Positions 13,801 through 25,075 of a stretch of DNA of 64,000 nucleotides are shown piece by piece. The translations under genes and the position numbers were made by a program. Below the pieces are notes generated by a model. The model did not search any database, had not been told where the DNA came from, and saw only the letters and a program-made list of their open reading frames with translations. Origin of the DNA: Hyphochytrium catenoides (Eukaryota; Sar; Hyphochytriomycetes; Hyphochytriales; Hyphochytriaceae); assembly GCA_900088475.1 (NCBI GenBank), contig FLMG01000460.1:489-64488 (forward strand). Direction: 5' to 3'. Numbering within the stretch: the first letter of the stretch is position 1; every line of letters begins with the position of its first letter.

Positions 13801-14574
13801 ACCGCCAAGTGTTTGAGAGAGAAGAAGGCTCCCATCCTCCTGTCAATATGTAAGGACGAATGTTAGCGTCTTAGTAGGGAGAAACTTGACCATCAAGATC
13901 CTAGTTCGCACCAGCAAGAAATGAAGAGTGCCTGATGCATCCCCAACTACCAAGACTGTACCATCCTTATTCCACGCAGCATGCACTGGCGGTCGACTTA
14001 AAGGGGTGAAAGCACTTCCATCGCCTAGGGAAACAAAGAAGGCCTATCAGCAGCAGTGGGAAGAAATCAAGATCACAAGTCTTAGAGGATGCCCTCACCG
14101 TCATCTTCTAGCGCCGCCGCCTTGGGCCGGGCAGCTGCCCAATGATGGTGATAAATATAAACTCCATCCTCGGTTAGAATGGCGATATTTACCCTTCTAG
14201 AGTCTCCTTCTTGAATGGATGGGTTATAGACGATAGCCCCTGCTACACCAACAACAGAAGAAGAAGCCTTCACTTGTGCACCATCATCTTCCAGGTAGCC
14301 TTGAGGATCGATGCTGCCAACNNNNNNNNNNNNNNNNNNNNNNNNNNNNNNNNNNNNNNNNNNNNNNNNNNNNNNNNNNNNTTTCTGCACTATTTACCAG
14401 TTTGGCCGTACTCCGACTTTTATTGCTGCCGCTGGAAGTCACCAGTAGTGACTGTCCAACAGGTCTTCCCTGGCTTGCGTTAGGTGCAACATTTCCGAGA
14501 TCTCTGGCCTCTAGCTTAGGGGCTAGGAAAGCTCGATTCTCTTTTTCAGTGCCACCGAAGTAGACGCGTTCCAT
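1850..14574 (-). CDS. KNTC1: Kinetochore-associated protein Rod (KNTC1-like), RZZ complex
   Basis: A very large multi-exon gene whose pieces align in order with metazoan KNTC1/Rod. Near 13.95 kb an N-terminal propeller strand reads WNKDGTVLVVGDASG. At 12.2 kb is LLHQRNYEAAMKLSDSFG, like the 'LLHKHRFAEAESFAIQFG' of Rod. At 10.1 kb is DRILAPEMIPDEI. At 9.4 kb, HVLSQVNSPHALREGL matches the Rod segment before its middle solenoid. At 3.4 kb is MSCSKEGLVRGLWRDH, and at 2.4 kb is HSSTRHECLMELI. Rod is the about 2200-residue scaffold (beta-propeller plus helical solenoid) that binds Zwilch and ZW10, recruits dynein and Spindly to unattached kinetochores, and supports the checkpoint. ZW10 and Zwilch are not visible here. 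I chose the ATG at 14572-14574; the stop is at 1850. The exon map is incomplete, and a 60-N gap interrupts the N-terminal propeller. Confidence 0.85.
14322..14381. other. Assembly gap (60 Ns) inside the Rod gene
   Basis: Sixty consecutive Ns fall between the first 61 codons of the Rod homologue and the first propeller blades. The true gap length is unknown, so the reading frame across it cannot be checked. Confidence 0.99.
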
Positions 14575-15068
14575 CTCTTACAAATTGAACGCCTAACGGC
14601 TTCTGGGGATATCCATCTCGAGGAATGCACTACCTTCTGGTCGCGCTTAAGACGTCAAGAAGTAGGTGTAATTCCTAGGTCCTCTCCAGTCTTCATGAAG
14701 CTTCAGTTCTGCTTTTCATTGACAATAAGCGGCAAGAATTTGGGCTTCTTTTTTATGAGCCTTTGCAATGCTTTTGAAGTTCGCGCCAAATTCGCCAGAG
14801 ACAGCATGAGATTCTTCTCAAGTAGGGCGATTATCATATATATCACTAGTATATCCGTAAACTATCAGAAATATTAACGGTTCTCGGTGTCGTAGCGTCA
14901 AACTACACGTACAACAACACCGACGAAGCTCTGACGCTGATGACAAGCACGAAGTTTCTGCTGTTGGTTGTTTGAGGGCAGATGCTCTCGCGGACGATGG
15001 AGCTCATCTTCTTGAGCTCGGGAGATTCAGAGCGGAGTCTTCATCCAAAAAGTCAGCTGTAAGGGCGG
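14575..15068. promoter_or_regulatory. Intergenic: kinase 3' end to Rod promoter
   Basis: About 490 bases lie between the kinase stop codon and the Rod start; both genes run on the minus strand. It should contain the kinase 3' UTR and the Rod promoter. It includes an AT-rich stretch around 14830-14880. I saw no open gene or defined motif. Confidence 0.4.
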
Positions 15069-18000
15069 CTAGGGATGAAGGGTCTGACGTTCCTCCTTGC
15101 ACAATTTCTCCAGCGTGTGATAGACACTGCTCATGGTAGGTCTCAAGTCCGGATCCCGCTCGAGGCACGCTTGAACCGTTTCCAGATGCTTGAGCGAGAC
15201 GGTCCGGGCTCGGGGACCAAGGATCTCATGGCCCTCTAACTTCATTCTAATCACCTCCGCGGCGGGTAAACCTAATCAAGCGGACAGTTAGGAAGAACTG
15301 GTGGGCAGTATGATCGTTGAATGACAATGGACAGAAGGTGACAGAGAAGGGATTGAAAACTTGCTGAGGTGGAGCGAGGGTAATTCATGTCAAGCGGTAA
15401 GATCTAGAGAGAGACACAGGGAAGGAGAGCGGAGTCACAGAGATTAACAAGGAACCAGAAAAGATAGAAGTAGAAAGTGCATGCCTCTTAGGGGTTCTTG
15501 GCCAGCCAAGACTTCACAGCAAAGTATGCCAAACATATACACGTCCGACTTCGCTGAATTCTCAAAAGGAGGTTGCAAAGATTCTGGCGCCATCCAATGG
15601 ATGGGCCCGTAATTTTCACCAATCAGTATGCCCTGTGCATGCAAGCTTGTTCTAAGAACCACTAGCAACGAACCAGTGCAAAGAACTCTGCCAGAACGGT
15701 AAGAAAACGACGCAATCGTACCTTGTCTATCCGTCGGCTCAGACCAAAGTCACAGAGTTTCACAGTGAGGCTATCGGCTAAGAGGCAGTTCCTAGCAAAG
15801 AGTTATCAGGGTTCTGGTTGTCACAACAATCCACTGCTGATGCGAAGTACCAGCGCCAGTCACTTTATCCCGTTCTTGAGGTCGTCACCTCTGGTCTGTC
15901 CTTTTGACTCCACTCCGTCCCCATATCAATAGGAGTCTAAATCCACTAGCTTTCACTTGCCCTTTCTGTGGATATCATCACCCTGGTCCATATCCCGCAG
16001 TCCGCTGCCTTGTCCAAAAAGTCATACCTGGCGGCCACGTCTCTGTGGATAACATCACCCTGGTGCATATTCAGTAAACCGCATGCAGCGTCGCGGAGAA
16101 GCGAAGTGCGAAAGTAGCTAGGACAAGAGCTTCCTTGCCAATCATTCACAACCTTGAAGCCACTGTCCACAAGGTCCTTCACACTGCCTAATGGCATGTA
16201 CTCTGTCACCTGCGGGGCGGCCACATAAAGCGCAAATGGCTTATAAAAGTGGAAACGCCATTCAAACTAGCAGATCTTCTTTGGTTGGACGTACACGAGA
16301 CCAATAAGTAGTGCATACACAGATACATGGAACCCGTGAAAACAAATGGGGCCCAAGAGGTTGACAGGCCAAAAAAAAGAGACTATGGAGGGGAGGAAGT
16401 GCATGGACCTATGTCCGATGGTGACACATATAAGGGCTTACCAGACAGAGCGGGTACGACGGGTCAGTGCACGCCCCCACCATTTGAATGATATTGGGAT
16501 GGTAACCCAACAGAGAGTGGATGGAGGCCTCATGACGGAGGGAAGCAGCCAGATCGGAGCCCTCGTGAGCACCAGGCCGTAGTTCTTTCACGACAACCTA
16601 CACGAGGCCCATGGCCAGGGAAGGAGAAAAGGACGGTAGAGTTAGTAATAAGTCACAGGAGGCTGGTCTAGCTGGCTGATAACGGAGACCCGTCAAGGAT
16701 ATGTGGCTCCTAGATTGTCCCGCCGTTTTCTTAAAAGGCCTCTTTAGGGCTGAGGCATGAGGGACATCACGAAGTAAAGAATACGACTGTAAGCAGCCAA
16801 AACGGCCATCTTTTTTCTCACTCCTTACCTCTTGCCCGTGGAGCTTGCACAGAATCGCATCGCCAAAGTTACCTTGCCCCAAGAGTTTAATCACTTCAAG
16901 CTCTTTGTAGTTTACTTCTCGGTAGGCTGACGGCACAACCTCCATCTCCGTTTGCAGTTGCTCCCACTCAAAAACCCCGGTGGTCTCTCCTCCAACTAGC
17001 AGCTTAAAATGCAGGCGGGCCACCTTCGTGCCTATGACAAGTTTAGCCACCCCTGCAGTCTCAAAAGCTTCAGGCCTTTTCAAACATAAAAGTCGAAAGG
17101 AGACACAATCTATGTCCCCTCTCCAGCATAGCGTCTGCCACAAGGGGCTCTCTATCCTGAAATACTCCGGGGGAAGCTCTAGAGAAATAGAGATGACCTG
17201 CATTCTTTGAATGGCAAGGGACGCCACGTGTCCTCTCTCCCTGTCTCCTCTTTCCTCAACAGCAAACCTGATGACATCTTCTCTCTGGGTGCGGAGATAA
17301 GCATAGATATTTATGCGAAAGGACTGTCCGACTGACACAAGTGCAGGAGCAAAGGCGCTGAAGTGCACTTTGTCATTTCTTGGCCGACCCCTTCGCTGAA
17401 ATTTTGGGAGGTGCTCTGACGATGAAAAGGGCAGCAGCCAAAGGAAGTGTAGAGTGAGCAAAAAATGAGGGATCTGCGGTGGAGCAAGAAGGCACAAGGA
17501 CACTTGATTGCTGCTCCGCTAATCCAGCCAAGAGATATTACAGTCAGCAGAAGGGAAGGTAGCCACGTTGGAGGTGAACCAGATCTAACCTCCTCTGGCC
17601 TCTGTCTGCATTGTATTTGGGTCATGGTCGTCATTCGATATGTGCAGGTCTCGTTCCATGTGGCTGGAAAGCAGCTTCGATAGGACAAGCTCCTTAGGTA
17701 ACTCCTACAGATGCATCGTATGCAGTAGGTTCAACGGTCTATGGTTGGCTATCATGGAGGAGACATAGGAGAAGTTCGTCTCACCTCAAGCTTCCGGTTT
17801 GGAAAGTCATCGTATCTCACGATCATAGAAGGCTTCAAAGACAGAAGCTCTGAGGCTTTTGTAGTCTCATGCTTTTGGGGGCGGAGTTCGGGAATTTGAT
17901 CCTTTACTGGTACAACCATAGAGCGCTGCGGAGACCTGTCATCCTCAACAAGGGCTGAGAGGTCTGGCGACATTGCTGGAGAAAGCTCTTCTTCCATTTG

Positions 18001-20572
18001 AGAGACGTCTCCCATCTGCACATACTAAGCATGGCCACGCTGAAGGTAAACCCGAATTCCCGGAGATGTGGTATAGGACGTAATCCCTTACTCTCATGGG
18101 TGCTGGGAGTGCCACAATCTGGCCCTCATGGTCCTCTGCGTGGTCGTCCAGTGTATCGTCCAAGAAGGCTTGTGATGACAACGGGACAGCTTCAGACTCC
18201 TGTCTAGCAGACAACCCTTGAGAAACTTTTGGTACATCAAAAAGCTGAGGTCGGGGTAGAGCTCCCGCTGGAAGTCGAGAACGGGCACCAGGAGGAGACC
18301 GAGACGACCCTTCAGCTACTTTGGGATCCGCTCCTCTTGGTGCAGAATACCTCCTTACTGTTGGTGCTGGCGCTGGCGCTGGAGGTAGCGAAGGTCTAAG
18401 TGATGGAGGAGGGGCTGGAGGTGCGGAGATTGGGAGGGACGGAGGCAAAGGCATTTCACCAGGAAGTACATTGGCAGCTAAGTCGCTCCGATCTGGCTGT
18501 GAGACAAATAATGTTAGGTTGAAACTGTGCTAGGCTTGTGCACATGCATCGCTTTTGATACCGCCCACATCCCTTTTAGTGGAACCACTCACCTCAGGGG
18601 TCGACGTCTCGGTAGGTGCCAAGGGTAGGGGAACAGCACCATAGGGATAGGGTGTGCTTGCCGGAAGTGAGCCATCGGTGCGCATCGGTGAAGTTATCCC
18701 ATATCCTCCCGGCGCTGGGTGGGAGCTGAGCTGTTGGGTTCTTGTCCGCGAGGCACTTTCACCTAGGAGTGCTGGAGCGGCTGTAGATGAAGCCAATGAG
18801 CCAAGAAAGTAAAGGGGACTTTAGGGGAGACTAGGTTTAGGTCGTCGCGCTTCAAACTTTGCCCAAAGTAAGTGCTGAAGACCCCCAAACAAGATGAAGC
18901 GGGTCGTGGAGGCGTTGTATAAGTGAAAGGGCCAGCGGGAAAAGTGCTCTCGACCGCCAGCAAATCCGAATGGAGAAGAGGAGGTAAAGGCAGCTATAAT
19001 CCAGAGAATTTTAAAATTATCAGAGGTCCTACCTAGTGGTGTCACGGTCTGAGGTGGTGTGGCAGTCGCTGAACTCAGCTGCTCTCTGGGCTTGCGACGG
19101 CGTTTGAGAAAACTGGTGATTGATGCTACAACCCCTCTGCCGGCTCTTGCTTTTTGCTCTATAATTCTCCCTGAATTAGGTAACACGGGGAGTTGTCGTA
19201 GGGATGCCAGAGGAGAAATGTTTTGAGGTGAGACAGGACTCAAGTTTTGAGAAGGAAAGAGTCGCGCGGCAAAATTTGAGCTACCAGAAGGAGGTTCCAG
19301 GTCAATCAAGATGCCGGAGCTGTCATGTGATGCGGAGCTCTGGGTCTTGAAGAGCTCTTCTTCTGTCTGTAGCATAATACTTGCTTGAGAAAATGTGACA
19401 GCCTTAGTACCTCCCTTTTGTCGCTTGCCCCGCAGCACTGCCTCCCCTGATGCCTTCTTCTTTGCTTGTTTGGCAACCTTCTTCTCCTTCTCTTTCTCCT
19501 GCACTTAAAGGGACGTGAATCACGGGAAGGAGCAGTCAGGATTCAGCATGGTCACCTCCTACCAGTTGGGCTGATTGTAAATGAATCCTCCTGTAGTATG
19601 GCTGACTCAGCGTCAAGGAAGGTGAGACGTGGCACGAAAGGTGAGACATTCAGCCTGCGCGTTGAAAGCAAAACTTCTTGCAAAGGCGCGGCCTAATAGC
19701 AAAAGAAAGACGAAGGATGTCCATCGTCACTAACCTCCTTCTACCTCATCCTCCTTCTGCAGAAAAGGATGATTCAGTAGCTCTTCGATGCCTCGACTTC
19801 CCAATCTGCAAGTGGGATCAGGATCCAGCAGTCTGCGCAAAAAGTCTTCCAACCCTATCACTGCATTCCAAGGTCTTGGCAGCTCCCAAGCCGAGCCCGA
19901 AGGACTAACCTTGCCACTTATTATTTCGAAGAGAACGACAGCAAGACTCCACCAGTCAGCAGCAGGCCATAGAATAGGGACCTCATTCTTGTTTATGGCC
20001 TGAAACACCTCAGGCGCAAGGTACGGCCGCACGCTGTCGTCAAACTTGAGGACGCGGATGAGTCCTTCAGCGGTGTACCCATGGTCAGAGAGCACTATGT
20101 CACCACTGTCGGAAATGAAGGCAGCGGAAGGTCTTAAACATCCATATGCAATGTCACTAGCATGAAACTGATGTAAGGTATGAATAAGTTGCCTGGTCCA
20201 GACGCGAAGGATCCCAGGCGTCAAGGCCTTCCCATTAGAGGCCGAAAGATCTAGAGATCTCGGGTAGTGCTTGCGACCAATGTAAATCTGACCGGCATGA
20301 TGCTGAATGAACTCCACCTTCCGCACACCTCGTAACCAAGGAACTTCGCATAAGGGCAAAACATCTTGGCCATCGCATCCCTCGATAGTGCCAAGCAAGT
20401 CTTTGGCAGTGTCACTGAGCGTTATATTCTGTTCCCCAAGAAATTCGGCAGCAGTCAGGCTGGAATCTGACCGGCTAATTATATATGCCTGGTTAGTCGC
20501 GTTGTGAGTGCCGACAAGCACATCGCCGTACGGTCCTTGTTCCTTCACGACAAGCTGCAGATTCTGAAGCAT
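15069..20572 (-). CDS. AGC-like pseudokinase fused to a tyrosine-kinase-like protein kinase
   Basis: I resolve 12 exons: 20572-19745, 19498-19033, 18780-18593, 18496-18092, 18015-17785, 17704-17590, 17415-16829, 16597-16442, 16209-16028, 15791-15722, 15632-15485, 15271-15069. They total 3579 nt, an exact 1192 codons plus stop, with every phase matching. Residues 1-276 are an AGC-type kinase fold (YLAPEVF, DWWSLAVVLFEI, RLGSRGIEEL) that is catalytically dead: HRD is replaced by YGC and DFG by DHG. A Lys-rich, then Pro/Ser-rich linker follows, with a clathrin-box-like LIDLE near residue 340. Residues about 745-890 form a beta-rich domain beginning FSAFAPALVSVGQSF. The C-terminal kinase (about 910-1180) is intact: GQGNFG, VVVKEL, HRDVAARN, CDFGLSRR and WMAPES, motifs of tyrosine-kinase-like enzymes. 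An ATG at 20572 follows an in-frame stop. The last intron appears to be GC-AG. Confidence 0.83.
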
Positions 20573-21357
20573 TGTCTCTTTTCGCCATCAATGGAAAGAC
20601 GTTCGTCTTCCGTAGATGTCACCAAGATATCTGTTAAACCCCTATGCCTTCGTCTGCACCAGAGCTCTCAAACGACATTTCACGGGCCCCAAGTGAGACT
20701 TTTTGAGACTTTGTGCGACAACTTGTCGACCCAAGTGCCGTGATATCGATTATAAGCAGGTACGGGTCAGAGTCATCTCTTGATAGACCTACATTCCGAC
20801 AATGTCCCTACAAAGGACAACTGGCAGTGGAGTATGGACATCGAGTCGGAACTCAACCAAAGCTCGGCAATCTCTGGGATCATCATGAACGCTAACGGGT
20901 ATATCCTTTTGCAGATTGCTGGCGCTTCTGATGTTGCTGAAGCTTCAACATTGGGAATCTGAATATCAATAAGAAGAATCTATGCTCCGGGAGATGAGTA
21001 GATTACTTATAAGCGATAACTAACAGTTTGCCCCTTTTCTTCTTATCGATTCTTGGAAGATTTGTTGCTGGAGTATCGAAAGTTCTGGACCGTGTGTTCC
21101 CTAACATCGCGCCGCCTTCATCATTCATCGTGTCCTCAATCTAGAGCTATCTAGTCTCTCGACCGATGAAGGCGCCGAAATGTACACCTCAGATAGCTCC
21201 TGTGGTTGGTTCAGCACTTTCTGTTTCATCAGTACAAGCTTCAGACGGGCGCTCGTTGCCACTTGATTGTTCCAAGTACCAGTGTTAAGGACACCACGAG
21301 GCTGAGTGTGCGCTTGTAAGAGCTTTACGTCTACTAGGAACTTGCGGCCGTGGAAGG
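20573..21357. promoter_or_regulatory. Divergent promoter region between kinase and CacyBP genes
   Basis: This 785-base gap separates the minus-strand kinase start from the plus-strand CacyBP start, so it should hold both promoters. A 60-codon plus frame (20780-20962) begins MIDLHSDNVPTKDNWQW and ends with TGA. I do not recognise it and cannot show that it is coding. Confidence 0.4.
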
Positions 21358-22392
21358 ATGGTCTTGGGACCGGTACCTGTAGATCCTCAACATGTACAAG
21401 AAGACATTGCCGAGTTGCGGTCCATCATTGAGCAGACTAAGTCAAGGACGTTACGAGGTGTCTTCGCTGCGCATTTAGAGGAGCTTTTGAAGCAGGAGCA
21501 GCAGCAAAGGACCAAAGAGCAGAGCAGCAGCAGCGAACAGCAATCACCCAGCCAGGTTCCCTTTGTGGAAGCAAATAAAGCAGCGGAGAACAGAGGATCA
21601 CTATCTTCTCAGACCACGAAGTACAAGGAGCCTTCTTTCGGCTGGGAAGATGAAGGTGGGCGATGCGCTATTACCCCATTGGCGTTATAAAGCGATTCCA
21701 CTTAGCTGGCTTGCATGGTCCAACCTGCCTAGGCTGGGGCAAGGAGAAGGTTCAAATCTACCTCCTCTCGGGTCTTGATGGTGTTGGAGACCTCCCCAAA
21801 GAGAACATTACCTGTGACTTCACGACTACAAGTTTCGACCTTAAGGTGCCGCGCGATGACTTACTATACCGCTTTGAAAACGTATTATGCTTATGCGTTA
21901 TGTCCGCTTCCCATAGGTTCACGGGCTGAATGGCCAAAACCTCAGGTAAGTCACAAGTTAACGTAGTGGTGAGTGGCGAAGGTCCATTGCAAGCTGAGAA
22001 ACAACTGCGCAGGCTTCGGCGAGAGAACCTCTACAAGGAGATTGACCCGGCCAGATCCACATATAGACTGAAGAAGAATAGAATCACCATCGTGCTGCAT
22101 AAGAAGTCGAAGGATGAGACGTGGACCACTCTAGTAGCCAAAACGACAACAAAGAGGGCTTCTAAGGATGCAGATCTTGGCAGAGACCCTACTGCAGGCA
22201 TTATGGACATGATGAAGGTACCGTTAGCTACAGCTTGACCAGGATATCTACCGTTCTTTCTGTGGGCTGAATGTCTATTTCTTGCAGAATCTATATGAGG
22301 AAGGTGATGCTGAAATGAAGCGAACTATCGCGAAGGCTTGGGAGGAGAGTAGAACAAAGCGTGGAGGGATGGATGATCTAGGTGGCTTGTAG
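21358..22392 (+). CDS. CACYBP: Calcyclin-binding protein / SIP (CacyBP), SGS-CS domain protein
   Basis: Exons: 21358-21655, 21733-21845, 21917-22217, 22288-22392. The N-terminal helical hairpin (EDIAELRSIIEQTKSRTLRG) is the CacyBP dimerisation region. The CS domain follows (VQIYLLSGLDGVG, TTTSFDLKV), then the hallmark SGS C-terminus (NLYEEGDAEMKRTIAKAWEE, compare IYEDGDDDMKRTINKAWVE in animals). CacyBP bridges Siah-type E3 ligases to Skp1 and binds S100 proteins and tubulin. Exon 3 starts in the frame VHGLNGQNL, as expected from homologues, but needs a frame change before SGEGPLQAEKQ. Removing 28 nt at 21946-21973 (gtaagt...gtgag) restores frame and gives 262 residues (human 228). That may be a mini-intron, a different splice, or an indel. 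Confidence 0.88.
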
Positions 22393-23835
22393 TATGAAGG
22401 GCATTGTGAACGCTGCAAGGGAAAGTTGAAGGAAATTCCATCAACCTTTCTAGCTCTGTGACCCTAGTGAAGTGCCCGCTAATCAGACTCTGGACGAAAT
22501 TTTCATCTCAGCTTATCTACCACCGCCTGAATATTGTTGGTTTAAAATGTGGCTGCACGCGCGGGATCTCAGTACTAGAGTCTGTCTCTTGCTAACCCTC
22601 AACAAACGAAGTCGCGATTGACTTGCTGCTTATCATAGCCATTCATTGCTCCCTTTCCCATTGCAATGCTGATGCGACTGACGTAGACCCGAAGAGGCCT
22701 AGTTGCCGCCAACTCTCCATGATCGTAACTTCCATACGTCATTGGCTAGCATGCTTTGGAAAACTGTCAGGACCGCTAGTATCTCTAATCATGATGAGAA
22801 AGCGTCTCCACTTCGTTCGCATGAGTGTGAGCTACACAGCAGCAGCAAGAATAACACGCGACAATACCAGCTTCGGAGCCACTCGGTAGCAGGATGTTCG
22901 AGAGTAAGAGGGAAAGTCATCAGAAAGAGTGTAACGCACGTCAAACTAATTCTTTGCCATCATCATGCCGCTGCGTCATCAAAAAGCAAACAACAAGAGA
23001 AGGAAAATAACGGACGTATAAACTAGCCGTTAGAGGCCCCACGACTGCTGCGTCTGTGTATTTGTCTGAGGATGAGAGGAGAGAGGAAGGGACACTCTAT
23101 GAAGAGGGAATGGCAGACGTCAGCCATTTCTTCGTCCTCTTCCTTCCTCTCTCTCTCTTCGCTCTCTTCTCTCTCTTCTCTCTCTTCTCTCTTTCTCTCT
23201 CTCTCTTTCTCTCTCTCTCTCTGTCTCTCTCTCTGCCTCTGTCTCTCTCTCTCTCTTTATCTCGTTCACTCTCTCGCTATTTGCCCCTGTCTCTCTCGCA
23301 TCCAAAGTGCCACAACTCTATGCCACTCTCTCTTACTTCAACCTCCCTCCTCTCTCTCCTCCTGTTACTTTCTCTCCCGTCATCAGGCGATGAACCAACC
23401 TTCTTTTCCTCTCCTCAGTCAGAAGGAATAGGTTCCACGGGGTGTCTCTTTTCTCTCTTCGAGCTTTCTCCTTCCAATTTCCTCCTTATTTGAACCCCTG
23501 TGTTAGACCTCAAGATTCTTTTTCTTGGGAGGGGTCCGCCCTCTCAGGCGCCTTGAAGGAACCGAGAGCCGTTCAGCGTTCAGCGGCGGAAGAGAGCCTA
23601 AAGCTCCAATCCCTAGCAATGGTCACACGCTGCGAAAGAGCGGCAAAGGCTCTGATGATCTGTCTCACCTGAAGCACAAGTACTTCTAAAGATTCCCTCG
23701 CCCGCCAGCCTACTTAAGGGTTAATACAGAGCCGTGAGAGCTATAGAAAGACCTCAAGATATTCGGACATGATATCAGCGTCTCAATAGTAGAGTCCTTA
23801 GCATCTGCAGTAGTAAAAATCACCTAACTCAAACT
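22393..23835. other. Intergenic, low-complexity; no gene seen
   Basis: This stretch runs from the CacyBP stop to the TMEM65 start. Its open frames are short or fall in the CT-rich repeat, giving Leu/Ser-only translations. It probably contains the CacyBP 3' UTR and the TMEM65 promoter. Confidence 0.45.
23135..23330. repeat. CT/TCTC microsatellite (polypyrimidine tract)
   Basis: About 200 bases of almost pure CTCTCT and CTCTT repeats on the plus strand, followed by further C/T-rich sequence to about 23,470. The apparent plus-strand ORFs here (LSLSLSL) and the minus-strand ones (EREREREK) are artefacts of the dinucleotide repeat. Confidence 0.95.
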
Positions 23836-24882
23836 ATGATTCGAAGCTTCACAAGATACGGCAGGGTGCTTGCCCCAAGTAGCGCGCTTTGTCACGGCGT
23901 CAAGAAGAAACCATATTTCCCACCTCCATCAATCTTTAGAGGGCAAGGAGGAGTGCCTTTGGCATCCCATGAGATGTTCCCGACGCCATCCGCTGACTTC
24001 AGGGAGAGTCCCCCAGACCAGAGGCAACACCTCATAAGCAGAAATACATCGTCGGCTGATCGCTTCTGCGCCTCTTTGGTTGAGCTAGCGGACATGATCA
24101 GCAGGTTGGTTTTCTTTTGTGAACGCGCTGCACGGCAGCCAAGTCGGTTCGCAGACTGAGAACTTTTGTTAGGGACCCCGCCGTCGCTGAGCGAATGAAG
24201 AACCAAGTTAGGGCGCAGCTGCAACAGGAGATTGTCTGTGCAGTCTCCACGCTACAAAGAAGCCAACAGGCCGAAGCAGCAACATATCGAGTGCCTCAAA
24301 GCACCTTGCAGCTGATTGCATTTCGAAGCTCTATACCATTTGTCTGCTTTGGTTTTGTAGACAATGCGGTGCTCATTCTCGCCGGAGATGCAATAGATCT
24401 CACTTTGGGAATGAAGTTTGGAATCTCCACAATGGCAGCTGCCGCGCTAGGAAACATTGTCTCCAATGTTGTCGGCCTAGGTAAGGTAGAGAGCCAAGAA
24501 CCAAGAGAATAGGAACATAGAGAGAAAAGAAGAGAGAAAGGACAAAGGCAGCTTTGGAAAGAGCTGGAAAAGATCGAGAGAAAGGCCCAATGATAGAGAA
24601 CCTTCTGCTCATAGAGTGTTAATGTTTAGGGCTAGGAGGAGTGATAGAGGACGTCACAGAGAAGTTAAACATCCCCAAGCCCAAGCTCTCCTACTATCAG
24701 GTAACTTTGAGAGCACTGTTGTCTCTATACGGAACACAGATACATCCCCTCTCAGAGACTGACTGCCACATACTTGTTAGAGCCACTTACGGTCGGTGCG
24801 TGTAGCACATTACACTGGGCTCTCTCTGGGAACCATAGCGGGTTGTGTTATTGGAATGGCTCCGCTACTCTTCATTGGTTAG
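23836..24882 (+). CDS. TMEM65: TMEM65-family inner mitochondrial membrane protein
   Basis: Exons: 23836-24104, 24155-24480, 24630-24700, 24781-24882. They total 768 nt, or 255 residues (human about 240). The N-terminus is Arg/Lys-rich and acid-poor, like a mitochondrial presequence. The family core is clear: IPFVCFGFVDNAVLILAGD, LGMKFGISTMAAAALGNIVS, then GLGGVIEDVTEKLNIPKPKL and SHLRSVRVAHYTGLSLG. These match the three-helix TMEM65 domain ('FGVMDNTIMIVAGD', 'GISTMAAAGLGN', 'LPVPKL', 'LPSVRL'). Animal TMEM65 has been linked to mitochondrial sodium/calcium exchange and cardiac junctions; the role in a protist is unknown. The last junction (acceptor cttgttag ending at 24780) was chosen because it restores the 'LRSVR' motif in phase. 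Confidence 0.9.
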
Positions 24883-25075
24883 AGACCGAGGACCACTTTG
24901 CCCATCATTTTGCAGCTCTGGATCGCGTCGTGCTGTGCTAAGAGAACCTATTATCGGCCTCCGACCCGAAGATCTCAGAAGAATACCTGTACACAAGTTC
25001 TTTACGTGGTGGGCTGTATATGTCAATCTTCATGGTGGGTGTGTGATCCTATTTCGCAGCACATGGCTAACGAAG

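Noticed and set aside
23056-23493. Plus-strand ORFs of 119 and 145 codons and a minus ORF of 61
   Set aside because: They are translations of the CT microsatellite (LSLSLS, EREREK).
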